Position numbers and translations under genes: made by a program
The notes under the pieces: model-generated
The model's database searches: none
Told to the model about the DNA's origin: nothing
What the model saw: the letters and a program-made list of their open reading frames with translations, nothing else
Part shown: positions 8,001 through 15,997 of the stretch, one piece after another
Position numbering within the stretch: position 1 is the first letter of the stretch
How the letters are laid out: each line of letters starts with the position of its first letter
Assembly (NCBI RefSeq): GCF_025452095.1
Contig: NZ_CP104877.1
Coordinates: 4,092,001-4,156,000 of the forward strand
Length of the DNA: 64,000 nucleotides
Source: Paenarthrobacter sp. JL.01a
Lineage (GTDB): Bacteria; Actinomycetota; Actinomycetes; Actinomycetales; Micrococcaceae
Direction: 5' to 3'

Positions 8001-10166
8001 TCAGGCATGCACCACCAGCATGTCGGCATCAATTTCTCCATCCGGGAAGAAGCAGGCAAAGTCCTGCTCTCCTTCCTTCCCGGAAGCCAGTGGCGGCTCC
8101 AGAGTAAGGCACTTCGCCTGCTTTTCGGCAGGCAGTGCGGCGAACACCGGGCAACGCGTAGCAAAGTTGCAGCCCTTTGGGGCGTCGAGGGGGCTGGGAA
8201 GATCGCCCTGCAGAATGATGCGTTCGCGGGTACGTTCCACCTCGGGATCCGGCACCGGAATAGCGGACAGCAGCGCCCTGGTGTACGGGTGGCGCGGATT
8301 GTCGAAGACGTCGTCCACGTGGCCCGTCTCCACGATTTTGCCCAGGTACATCACGGCAACCCGGTCCGAAATGTGGCGGACTACCGAGAGGTCGTGCGCC
8401 ACCATGAGGTAGCTGAGGCCAAGCTCGGCGCGAAGCTTATCCAGCAGGTTGATGACACCGGCCTGGACAGACACATCGAGGGCCGAGACGGGTTCGTCCA
8501 GGACCACGAGCTTGGGATTGACGGCGAGCGCCCGGGCAATGCCGATGCGTTGGCGCTGCCCGCCGGAGAACTGGTTGGGGAAACGGTTAACGTGGTCCGG
8601 CTGCAGGCCAACCAACTTCATGAGCTCCATGATCCGTTTCCGGACGGCAGCCTTGGGCATGCCCAGGTTCTCCAGCGGTTCGGCCAGGACCTCGTACACG
8701 GTGAAGCGCGGGTCCAAGGCGCCGGTGGGGTCCTGGAACACCATCTGCATCTCTTTGCGCATGGCCATGGTGGTCTTGTGATCGGTGGCTGCCTTGTTGC
8801 TGACGCCGCCGATGACAACCTCACCCACCTGGTCCGGGTGGAACTCCATGATCTCCAGGAGCGTGGTGGTCTTGCCGCAGCCGGATTCACCGACGATCGA
8901 GACGCACTCGCCCTCACGGATGTCGAAGCTGAGCCCGTCCACGGCCTTGACCGTGCCGATCCGCCGCTTGATCAGGGCACCCTTGAGCAGTGGGAAGTGC
9001 TTTTTCACGTCCTTGAGTTCCAGGACCTTTTCGCGCTCGAGGCGGGGGACGGCGTCGAACTTTGATACCGGCTTGGGCGGCGCGTGGAAGATCTTGTGCG
9101 CGTCGGCATCGCCGGAAAGTTCATCGGCCTTGATGCAGGCGGCCTTGTGGCCGAGCGTTTGGTCCGCGGAGCCCGGCACGGGAATCAGTTCGGGTTCGCC
9201 GTGCAGGCAGGCATCGCTGACCATGGGGCAACGTGCTGCGAAGGAGCACCCGAGAACGGGCAATGCCAGGTTGGGCGGTGTCCCTTCGATCGGCACCAGC
9301 GACTGCTTCTCCGAGGAATCCACGCGGGGCACGGCGCCGAGCAGGCCCAGCGTGTAGGGCATCCGCGGGTTGTAGTAGATGTCCTCAACAGTGCCGGTCT
9401 CCACGGGCTTGCCCGCGTACATGACCATGATGTCGTCGGCCATGCCCGCAACGACGCCGAGGTCGTGCGTGATCATGACGACGGCGGCACCGGTTTCCTC
9501 CTGCGCGGTGTGCAGGACTTCCAGCACCTGCGCCTGGATGGTGACGTCCAACGCCGTCGTGGGTTCATCGGCGATGAGCACCCGCGGATCGTTGGCGATC
9601 GCGATGGCGATCATGACGCGCTGGCGCATGCCGCCGGAGAACTCGTGCGGGAAGGCCTTGAGCCGGTCCTTGGGACTCGGGATGCCCACCATCCGCAAAA
9701 GTTCGACGGCGCGGGCTTCTTTGGCCTGCTTGCTCATGGTGGGGTTGTGCACCGTGAGGGCCTCGATGATCTGGTTGCCCACCGTGTACACGGGTGTCAG
9801 GGAGGACAGCGGGTCCTGGAACACCATGGCGATGTCGTTGCCCCGGTGCTTGCACATGGCTTTGTCACCCAGGCCCAGGAGTTCCTTGCCCTTGAAGCGC
9901 ACCGAGCCGGTGATGTCCGCTGTTTCGGGGAGCAGGCCCATGATGGCCATCGAGGTGACGGACTTGCCGGAGCCGGACTCACCCACGATGCCCAGCGTCT
10001 TGCCGGGCATGAGGTCGAAGTCGACGCCCCGGACAGCATGGACCACGCCGTTTTCGGAGTTGAACCGGACGTTGAGGTCGCGGACGCTGAGGACGGCGTC
10101 TCCGGGGGCGTAGAGTCCGGCGTCGCGGAGGCGCTCGGCGGGGTTCTGGGAGGTGTTGGTGCTCAT
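8001..10166 (-). CDS. Fused double ATPase of peptide ABC transporter (DppD-DppF)
   Basis: A 721-residue protein with two complete ABC ATPase domains in one chain. The first has Walker A GESGSGKS at 62-69, signature SGGMRQR and Walker B LIADEPTTALD. The second has GESGCGKTT near residue 425, SGGQRQR and VVLDEPVSALD. Each half ends in the oligopeptide-family C-terminal extension with clustered Cys (CSFAARCP, CNFATRCP). It powers peptide uptake with the two permeases encoded just upstream. Its ATG overlaps the preceding permease stop by 4 nt (10163-10166). Confidence 0.95.
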   Translation of the reverse strand: MSTNTSQNPAERLRDAGLYAPGDAVLSVRDLNVRFNSENGVVHAVRGVDFDLMPGKTLGIVGESGSGKSVTSMAIMGLLPETADITGSVRFKGKELLGLGDKAMCKHRGNDIAMVFQDPLSSLTPVYTVGNQIIEALTVHNPTMSKQAKEARAVELLRMVGIPSPKDRLKAFPHEFSGGMRQRVMIAIAIANDPRVLIADEPTTALDVTIQAQVLEVLHTAQEETGAAVVMITHDLGVVAGMADDIMVMYAGKPVETGTVEDIYYNPRMPYTLGLLGAVPRVDSSEKQSLVPIEGTPPNLALPVLGCSFAARCPMVSDACLHGEPELIPVPGSADQTLGHKAACIKADELSGDADAHKIFHAPPKPVSKFDAVPRLEREKVLELKDVKKHFPLLKGALIKRRIGTVKAVDGLSFDIREGECVSIVGESGCGKTTTLLEIMEFHPDQVGEVVIGGVSNKAATDHKTTMAMRKEMQMVFQDPTGALDPRFTVYEVLAEPLENLGMPKAAVRKRIMELMKLVGLQPDHVNRFPNQFSGGQRQRIGIARALAVNPKLVVLDEPVSALDVSVQAGVINLLDKLRAELGLSYLMVAHDLSVVRHISDRVAVMYLGKIVETGHVDDVFDNPRHPYTRALLSAIPVPDPEVERTRERIILQGDLPSPLDAPKGCNFATRCPVFAALPAEKQAKCLTLEPPLASGKEGEQDFACFFPDGEIDADMLVVHA

Positions 10167-11131
10167 TTGTTGGTCACCTTCGTGGTCTTGGTCTTCGTCT
10201 TCGCCCGGCCGATCGAGCTGGAGCTGGGGTCGAAGGCGTCGCGGAGGCCGTCGTTCATCATGGCCAGCGAACCGGTCAGGAAGAACATCACGATCAGCGG
10301 TACCCAGAACATCCAGGGGAAGGAGGACACCTGGCCCGTCGCCTGGCCAATGAGGACGCCGAGACTGACGTCCGGAAGCTTGATGCCGATGCCAATGAAG
10401 GAGAAGGCAACCTCGGCAAGAATGGCACCTGTAATGCCCCGGGTGAAGTCGAGGACCAGCAGGGAGCCGATATTAGGAACCAGGTGGCGCCAAACGATCC
10501 TGCGGGAAGGCACGCCCATGTACTTGGCGGCTTTGACGTAATCCCGCTGCATGAGGGACATGGACAGCGAGCGCACCAGGCGGGCAGTGCCCATCCAACT
10601 GAAGAACAGCAGCACAACCACCAGCAGCAGCCAGCTGGGAAGGTTCTTGAGCCCCCCGCTGCCGCTGGTCGCCACGGCAACCACCAGGATGGCGGGCATC
10701 ATGATGAGTGCTTCGAGGATGAACAGCATGGTGGCGTCCACCTTGCCGCCAAAGAACGCCATGGTGCAGCCGTAGACGGCGGAGATCAGCACGGACAAGC
10801 CGCCCACGATGAGGCCAATGAGGATCGAGGTCCTGGTTCCATCGACGATGAGCGCCATGAGGTCGATGCCGGCCTGTGTGGTGCCCAGAAGGTGGTCAGG
10901 CGAGGGTGGCATGCCGATGTTGAGGGGATCGATGGTCTCCTTGTCCCACGGCGTCAGGAACCCGCCGAAGACGGAGAACAGGAACAGCGCCAGGAAGATG
11001 AACAAGCCGGCGACGGCGGTCCGGTTCCGCATGAAGCGACGGAAGATGATGCGGGACTTGCCGATCACGACGTCCTGGTCGGCTACCCGTGTCTCATCGA
11101 TTTCGGCGATCGGGTCAATGATGTTTGTCAT
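10163..11131 (-). CDS. Peptide ABC transporter permease (DppC-like)
   Basis: A 322-residue inner-membrane permease. The start MTNIIDPIAEIDETRVADQD is chosen because its ATG at 11131 overlaps the TAA of the upstream permease (TAATG). It has about six membrane segments, an N-terminal cytoplasmic lead with RRFMRNRTAVAGLF, and the EAA loop near GVPSRRIVWRHLVPNIGS that contacts the ATPase. The domain order is that of DppC/OppC. It pairs with the DppB-like protein of the next gene upstream. Confidence 0.94.
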   Translation of the reverse strand: MTNIIDPIAEIDETRVADQDVVIGKSRIIFRRFMRNRTAVAGLFIFLALFLFSVFGGFLTPWDKETIDPLNIGMPPSPDHLLGTTQAGIDLMALIVDGTRTSILIGLIVGGLSVLISAVYGCTMAFFGGKVDATMLFILEALIMMPAILVVAVATSGSGGLKNLPSWLLLVVVLLFFSWMGTARLVRSLSMSLMQRDYVKAAKYMGVPSRRIVWRHLVPNIGSLLVLDFTRGITGAILAEVAFSFIGIGIKLPDVSLGVLIGQATGQVSSFPWMFWVPLIVMFFLTGSLAMMNDGLRDAFDPSSSSIGRAKTKTKTTKVTNK

Positions 11132-12114
11132 TACTGGACCCTCACTCGCGGATCGACCAGGGTGGTGGCGAAGTCGGCCAGGATGGCACCGATGGCGAAG
11201 ATGACCGAACCGTAGGCCAGGGTGGCCGTGGCGACGTTGACGTCCTGCAGGCCGATGGACTGGATGCTCCAGAGGCCGATCCCCGGCCAGGCGAAGATCG
11301 CCTCGGCGAAGAAGCCGCCCGTGAAGATGGCCGGGATGGTGAAAGCGATGCTCTGCGCCACCGGAATGAAGGAGACGCGCAGGGCGTGCTTCCTGATGGC
11401 CTGGTTGCGGGTCAGCCCCTTGGCCCTCGCTGTGCGGACGAAGTCCGCATTGACGTTGTCCAGCAGGTATTGCCGCTGGGCAATCTGGTAGCCCGCCCAA
11501 CCGAAGATGGTCATCGCAAAGGTGGGCACGGCGTAGTGGGCCACAAGGTCAACGAAAGCCGGCCAACCCGGGTCTATTCCCGGCGTCGAAATTCCTGTCA
11601 CGAAGAAAATGCGCTCGCCGACGGCCTCATTGACGCTGATGGCGCCGAGCTGGACCAGGAAGTAGGCGATGGGCGCGGGCAGGATATGGACCAGGTAGCT
11701 GTAGGACGTGATGACGCGGTCCTGGAACTTGTACTGGCGTGCTGCGGAGTAGACACCCAGTGCCACGCCGATGATCAGCGTCAGGATGATCGAGGCGATG
11801 AAGAGCCGGGTGGAGACCATGACGCGGTCCGCAAATTCTGCGTTGACGTAGGCGCCGTTCGGGCTGCGGCCCCAGTCCCAGCGGGTCACGATGCCGCCCA
11901 GCCATTCGACGTAGCGCTCCCAGGGGTTCTTGTCCGGGTCGAGCCCGAGGCCACGGAAGGATGCGGCGACTTGCTCCGGCGTTGGCCGCGGGATTTTTTC
12001 CTGCTCCAGGACGGCCGGCTTGAGGGAGGACACTGCCAGGAAATATCCGGCGCTCGTGGTCAGGAAGATCATGATCAGGTAGATGCCCGATCTCTTCAGC
12101 AGATATTTCAGCAT
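11131..12114 (-). CDS. Peptide ABC transporter permease (DppB-like)
   Basis: A 327-residue permease and first gene of the importer operon. It begins MLKYLLKRSGIYLIMIFLTT, the N-terminal membrane helix usual in DppB/OppB. A long extracytoplasmic loop (about 30-100) includes RYVEWLGGIVTRWDWG. The EAA-type loop is FVRTARAKGLTRNQAIRKHA. It forms the channel with the DppC-like partner. No clear Shine-Dalgarno sequence is visible before the ATG. The 303-bp region upstream must carry the operon promoter. Confidence 0.94.
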   Translation of the reverse strand: MLKYLLKRSGIYLIMIFLTTSAGYFLAVSSLKPAVLEQEKIPRPTPEQVAASFRGLGLDPDKNPWERYVEWLGGIVTRWDWGRSPNGAYVNAEFADRVMVSTRLFIASIILTLIIGVALGVYSAARQYKFQDRVITSYSYLVHILPAPIAYFLVQLGAISVNEAVGERIFFVTGISTPGIDPGWPAFVDLVAHYAVPTFAMTIFGWAGYQIAQRQYLLDNVNADFVRTARAKGLTRNQAIRKHALRVSFIPVAQSIAFTIPAIFTGGFFAEAIFAWPGIGLWSIQSIGLQDVNVATATLAYGSVIFAIGAILADFATTLVDPRVRVQ

Positions 12115-12417
12115 GTCGGGTGGCTGCCCCGAATCGTGGCAAAACTCAAAGCTCGTCCTTCCGCGGTTCCCGGCTGTGGCCGGCGTCAGCTGCGAATTGG
12201 CGCAGCGGGTGGTTTGGCTCCCCCAGCGCCCCTTCAGTGATCACCGGGCCATGTATGGCATGGGTCACATTCAAGAGGAAACTACCACAATAAGTGCTTC
12301 ACGTTTTGCTTCGACGACGCCACTTTAACGCCTGCAGCCAGATCGTTATGTGCAGCTTGCGTCACGAAATGGACGACGGCGTCACTTAAGCGCCACTGCC
12401 AGGCGGTGGGGCCGGGG
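12115..12417. promoter_or_regulatory. Non-coding leader of the peptide transporter operon
   Basis: This gap between the TetR gene and the DppB-like gene holds no credible gene. It carries an imperfect 20-bp direct repeat (12312-12331 and 12372-12393 on the plus strand; core CGACG-CACTT-AA-CGC), 60 bp apart, both copies AT-richer than the surroundings. It is the likely place of the operon promoter and a regulator site. No specific -35/-10 pair is convincing. Confidence 0.4.
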
Positions 12418-13041
12418 CTATTTGCCGCCCAAGAGCCTCGTGATGAGCTCACCCCAGGAATCGGTGAGTCGTCGTGGTGAAATCCCCCGCGCCCAGACAT
12501 CGTCAACGATCCGCTCCGGGTCCAACGCGTAGGTCAGCGACATGGCCATGACCCAAGGATCCGCTATGCCGGCCTCCCGCAGCAGAACCTCCATGTGCCG
12601 GTGCGAAAGCTTCGTGGCCGGGACATCAAATCTGTTGCGGGTGGCAGCACCGGCCGCCTTGAGCAAATCACCGTTTTCCAGCACGAAATAGATCCGGCCC
12701 TCGCCAAATGCCACGAGGCGATCCTTTGGCGAAGCGCCCGGACCCAATGGTGGCGGCCCGAACATGAAGGCCCGTTGGAAGTCCGACTCCGCGTCGCTCA
12801 ACAGGGTCATCATGAGGCCCGCCCTGCTGCCGAAACGCCTGAAGACCGTCCCCTTACCCACCTTGGCCTTGCACGCGAGGGCGTCCATGGTCAGCGCGTC
12901 TGCACCGAACTCATCCACCAGCTCCCGGGCAGCGCACAGCAGGCGCTCGCGGTTCCGCGCGGCGTCGCTGCGCTCATGCGGCAGCCCTGGCGTCCCCAAT
13001 GGCGCGTCGGGCTGGAGGGGGATGAAGCTCACAAGAAACAT
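12418..13041 (-). CDS. TetR/AcrR family transcriptional regulator
   Basis: A 207-residue regulator. The HTH lies at about 50-72 (TMDALACKAKVGKGTVFRRF), close to the TetR consensus, followed by a ligand-binding helical C-terminal domain. It is divergent from an NADPH-dependent FMN reductase, and a dyad CGGAC-CGTA-GTCCG lies in the shared promoter. Repression of itself and the reductase is the likely role. The start at 13041 may be a little long, since the first 20 residues precede the usual TetR beginning. Confidence 0.9.
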   Translation of the reverse strand: MFLVSFIPLQPDAPLGTPGLPHERSDAARNRERLLCAARELVDEFGADALTMDALACKAKVGKGTVFRRFGSRAGLMMTLLSDAESDFQRAFMFGPPPLGPGASPKDRLVAFGEGRIYFVLENGDLLKAAGAATRNRFDVPATKLSHRHMEVLLREAGIADPWVMAMSLTYALDPERIVDDVWARGISPRRLTDSWGELITRLLGGK

Positions 13042-13062
13042 AATAGACCCGGGAATAGAAAC

Positions 13063-13076
13063 CGGACCGTAGTCCG
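13063..13076. promoter_or_regulatory. Probable TetR operator
   Basis: The inverted repeat CGGAC-CGTA-GTCCG lies 22 bp upstream of the TetR start and 80 bp upstream of the reductase start. With flanking bases it extends to an imperfect 18-bp dyad. Divergent placement next to a TetR gene supports an operator function. Confidence 0.6.
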
Positions 13077-13155
13077 TTTAGTATCGGTGAAGGCTCCAAA
13101 GCCCCACAAACCGCAGGCCGGATACCCTCAGCCCGGCCCGACACAAGGAGACACC

Positions 13156-13725
13156 ATGTCCAAGAGCACCGTCCTCACCCTCGTCGGCAGCCTGCGCGCC
13201 GATTCCCACAACAAGAAGCTTGCCGAAGCCATCCAGCTGAACGCCCCGGAGAACGTGGAAGTCCAGATCCACGACTCCCTGGGCAACATCCCCTTCTACA
13301 ACGAAGACATCGACGTCGAAGGCCAGGTTCCCGCCGAAGCCGCCGCCCTCCGCGAGGCAGCCTCCAAGGCCGACACCATCCTCCTGGTCACCCCCGAGCA
13401 CAACGGCACCGTCCCGGCATCGCTGAAGAACGCCATCGACTGGCTGTCCCGCCCGTTCGGCGCCGGCGCCCTGTCCGGTAAGCCGACCGCCGTCGTCGGA
13501 ACCGCCTTCGGCCAGTACGGCGGCGTCTGGGCCCAGGACGAGGCCCGCAAGGCCGTCGGCATCGCCGGCGCCAAGGTCCTCGAGGACGTCAAGCTGGCCG
13601 TCCCGGGTTCCATGATCCGCTTCGCTGAACTGCACCCGAAGGACGACGCCGAGGTCGTTGAGCAGATCAAGGGCATCTTCGAGCCGCTGACTGCCGTGCA
13701 GGATGACGAAGAAGCAGCAGCCTAG
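13156..13725 (+). CDS. NADPH-dependent FMN reductase family oxidoreductase
   Basis: A 189-residue flavodoxin-fold protein of the ChrR/YieF/azoreductase group. The N-terminal TLVGSLRADSHNKKLAEA is the FMN phosphate loop. TPEHNGTVPASLKNAIDWLSR is the family's FMN/NADPH contact motif, and VVGTAFGQYGG follows. These enzymes reduce quinones, chromate or azo compounds, which fits control by the divergent TetR regulator in response to a toxic compound. The start ATG follows AAGGAG by 5 nt. A strong terminator follows. Confidence 0.93.
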   Translation: MSKSTVLTLVGSLRADSHNKKLAEAIQLNAPENVEVQIHDSLGNIPFYNEDIDVEGQVPAEAAALREAASKADTILLVTPEHNGTVPASLKNAIDWLSRPFGAGALSGKPTAVVGTAFGQYGGVWAQDEARKAVGIAGAKVLEDVKLAVPGSMIRFAELHPKDDAEVVEQIKGIFEPLTAVQDDEEAAA

Positions 13726-13734
13726 TCATTCACC

Positions 13735-13779
13735 GGAAAATGCCCCCGTCCCGCAGTCCGCGGGACGGGGGCATTTTCC
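13735..13779 (+). terminator. Rho-independent terminator of the reductase gene
   Basis: A 19-bp perfect stem (13735-13753 with 13761-13779) and a 7-nt loop, with A-rich and T-rich outer ends, directly after the stop at 13725. Confidence 0.9.
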
Positions 13780-13925
13780 GTTTCTGCTTGCTCCGTTCAG
13801 AGCGGCTGACACCTGGGGCGTGACCAACTCTTGTCCGAACCGTCACCGTAGCGGCATGTTGTGTGGCGCCGTACCGTCCTAACGTTGGACCTACAGGTGG
13901 ACGGGGACAGGAGCGCGGGGCTGTC

Positions 13926-14729
13926 ATGCGTACCGGACGGGGAATCAAAAGCACGACGGCGATCGCGGCTGCCTGCCTCGCTTTCGGTGCTTGGGTGGCC
14001 GGCTGCACCACGGTTCCGGACGCCGCTCCCCTCCCGACGCTGAACTCCCCGCCCACGGTTTCCGTGCCCTCGCTGGCCTCGCCTTCGCTTGCTGCGTCAT
14101 CGCCCGCGATTCCTTCCCCTGCGGCGCCGAGTGTCCCCGCTGCAGGTGTTCCCTCCGTCGCGGTTCCGGCCGGGCCTCCCCCGTCCCCCTCCGCAGTTCC
14201 GGCACCGTCGCCCGCTTCCTCGGGCACCGCCGTGCCGCGTGCGACGCAGCCGGTTCCCGTCGTCGAGCCTTCTCCAGAGCCTGGCACCAGCGCCGCTGAA
14301 CCGAGCGCCACGGCCCCGGAGCTGGACGCCGACGGTCCCGCGGTCTACTACGTCGCAATCGACGACGGCGGTGCGCGCGGAGTGCGCTTCGGCTGCAACG
14401 ACAGCCTGGTTCCCGTGCGCGGCGTTTCGGTTCCCGGAGATCCGCTGTCCGTGGCGCTGGGACGTTTGCTGGAAGCAGGCCTACCGGTGGACAGCGACGC
14501 TGCCCTCTACGATTCGTTGGCCGGTTCATCGCTGAGATTCCTGTCCGGCTACATGAATGGCTCCACTGTGGTGGTGAACCTGAGTGGATCCCTGCGGCCG
14601 TCCGGAGTGTGCGACATTCCACGCATCCAGGCCCAGCTGATCCACACGGTCGTGTCCGCCACGGGAGCTTCGCGGGCCGAGATCTACGTCAATGGCCGCA
14701 CGCTGACGGAGGCGCTGAGCGTGCGATGA
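13926..14729 (+). CDS. GerMN-domain lipoprotein
   Basis: A 267-residue exported lipoprotein. The signal peptide MRTGRGIKSTTAIAAACLAF runs to a lipobox ending in Cys27. Residues 30-130 are a Pro/Ser/Ala-rich linker of low complexity, probably spanning the cell wall. The C-terminal 130 residues match the GerMN (sporulation/spore germination) fold: VYYVAIDDGG, then GDPLSVALGRLLEAG, then VVVNLSGSL and QAQLIHTVVSATG. In actinobacteria GerMN lipoproteins often accompany two-component systems, but none is adjacent here. A longer frame from 13863 is less likely, because only the MRTGRG start puts the signal peptide at the N-terminus. Confidence 0.82.
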   Translation: MRTGRGIKSTTAIAAACLAFGAWVAGCTTVPDAAPLPTLNSPPTVSVPSLASPSLAASSPAIPSPAAPSVPAAGVPSVAVPAGPPPSPSAVPAPSPASSGTAVPRATQPVPVVEPSPEPGTSAAEPSATAPELDADGPAVYYVAIDDGGARGVRFGCNDSLVPVRGVSVPGDPLSVALGRLLEAGLPVDSDAALYDSLAGSSLRFLSGYMNGSTVVVNLSGSLRPSGVCDIPRIQAQLIHTVVSATGASRAEIYVNGRTLTEALSVR

Positions 14730-14751
14730 AGGGCGGCCGCCGGGACGCGGC

Positions 14752-14757
14752 TAGGCT
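14752..14757 (+). promoter_or_regulatory. Leaderless -10 element of the GNAT gene
   Basis: TAGGCT ends 6 nt before the ATG at 14764 and no Shine-Dalgarno sequence is present, so transcription probably begins at the start codon. Confidence 0.6.
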
Positions 14758-14763
14758 GGCGCC

Positions 14764-15354
14764 ATGACCTTTGCGGGGCCAGCAACTTTGATCGGACACC
14801 ACGTAAATTTGGAACCCCTGGCCGAAGAACACCTCGACGGACTATGCAAAGCTGTCGAGGACGGTCAGATGTGGAATACCTGGTACACGCGGATTCCTGC
14901 ACCAGACCAGATGCTGAATGAGATCCACAAGCGGCTCGCACTGCAAGAAGCAGGGAGCATGGTGCCGTGGACCATCCGCCGGACGGATACAGGGGAAATC
15001 TGCGGGATGACCACCTTCTGCAACATCAGAGCCGACAACAGGCGGCTGGAAATCGGCTCCACCTGGCTCGCGAAGAGCGCACAACGGACTGCTATCAATA
15101 CCGAGGCGAAGCTGCTTCTGCTCACCCGTGCGTTCGAAACCCTGAATTGCATAGCGGTTGAGTTCAGAACCCACTGGCACAACCAGGCATCACGCGCTGC
15201 CGTGGCCCGGTTGGGCGCCAAGCAGGATGGAATTCTGCGCAATCACGATCTGTGGCGTGATGGGACCATTCGGGACGTGGTGGTGTTCTCCATTATCGAC
15301 AGCGAGTGGAAGACGGTGAAACTGTCGCTCCAAGAGAAGCTGGCCGCCAGGTAA
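14764..15354 (+). CDS. GNAT family N-acetyltransferase (RimJ/RimL-like)
   Basis: A 196-residue acetyltransferase. It opens IGHHVNLEPLAEEHLDGL, the RimJ/RimL-type first strand. The acetyl-CoA region spans LEIGSTWLAKSAQRTAINTE and ends with FRTHWHNQASRAAVARLGAK, motif B of the family. GNAT proteins of this branch modify protein N-termini or small molecules; the substrate is unknown. It appears to be transcribed alone from a leaderless promoter. It is convergent with the two-gene unit at 15458-16997. Confidence 0.88.
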   Translation: MTFAGPATLIGHHVNLEPLAEEHLDGLCKAVEDGQMWNTWYTRIPAPDQMLNEIHKRLALQEAGSMVPWTIRRTDTGEICGMTTFCNIRADNRRLEIGSTWLAKSAQRTAINTEAKLLLLTRAFETLNCIAVEFRTHWHNQASRAAVARLGAKQDGILRNHDLWRDGTIRDVVVFSIIDSEWKTVKLSLQEKLAAR

Positions 15355-15372
15355 TCGTTCCCGCGCCGCTAA

Positions 15373-15447
15373 TGCGTTGTTGGGCCGCTGTTGCGTTGTT
15401 GGGCCGCGACGGATTTGCGGGGTGGGGACGGATTTGTGGGGTGGGGA
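15373..15447. repeat. Two adjacent short tandem duplications
   Basis: Between convergent genes, TGCGTTGTTGGGCCGC occurs twice (15373-15388 and 15392-15407, period 19). Directly after it GACGGATTTGYGGGGTGGGG occurs twice (15408-15427 and 15428-15447, period 20, one mismatch). Both look like recent slippage duplications in non-coding DNA. No secondary structure or coding potential is evident. Confidence 0.8.
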
Positions 15448-15457
15448 CTGGCCGTCG

Positions 15458-15997
15458 CTAGGCCGTCGCAATGGCCAGCACCCGTCTCAGGGCCCAGGCC
15501 ACGCGCAGCAAAGACAAAACCGAGGCGAAGGCCAACGCGAAGGCCACGGCTTCGGAGATCCACAGGCCCGTGGGCGCATCTCCCTCAAGGACAACCGTGA
15601 CCAGCGCTGCGATCACCAGAAGGCCGAGCCCGGGAATAGCGAAGAGGAAGACCTCACCGATCTGACGTCGGTGGGTTGCCGAGAGCCTTTCCAAGGGAAG
15701 TTCCCGCTGGCCAGGGGCGGCCTTTTTTCCGAGCACGTTGATCAGCATGGAAACACTCGTCAGGGTGAGCCCGGCCGTAGCACCGGCCAACGTGGCGAGG
15801 GTTTGGAACAGGGTTCGCCGTGCCCCGGGATCCACATGTTCCAGCATCAGCGGTTGGCCTGCCACAGCAGCGATACCTGTCCAGAGCAAGACCGCCAGGG
15901 CAGCCCAAAGGTAGTCGGCCGTTGGATGCAACAGGAACCATCGCCACAACGGGTTGCGGCGCCCCGTACGGTCGACATCAACCTCGTACAAGCTCAT
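15458..15997 (-). CDS. Four-helix membrane protein of unrecognised family
   Basis: A 179-residue protein with hydrophobic segments at about 29-47, 64-89, 115-138 and 146-168 and Arg-rich loops. The start MSLYEVDVDRTG (15997) lies inside the 3' end of the upstream gene, overlapping it by 20 nt, so the two are translationally coupled. A longer frame upstream only reads through that gene. I do not recognise a domain. The pairing with a soluble protein of unknown family suggests a membrane effector or transporter-like partner, but that is inference. Confidence 0.72.
   Translation of the reverse strand: MSLYEVDVDRTGRRNPLWRWFLLHPTADYLWAALAVLLWTGIAAVAGQPLMLEHVDPGARRTLFQTLATLAGATAGLTLTSVSMLINVLGKKAAPGQRELPLERLSATHRRQIGEVFLFAIPGLGLLVIAALVTVVLEGDAPTGLWISEAVAFALAFASVLSLLRVAWALRRVLAIATA

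Noticed and set aside
7986-10541. Very long plus-strand open frames over the peptide ATPase and permease
   Set aside because: Antisense to genes with clear ABC motifs; no own domains or ribosome sites.
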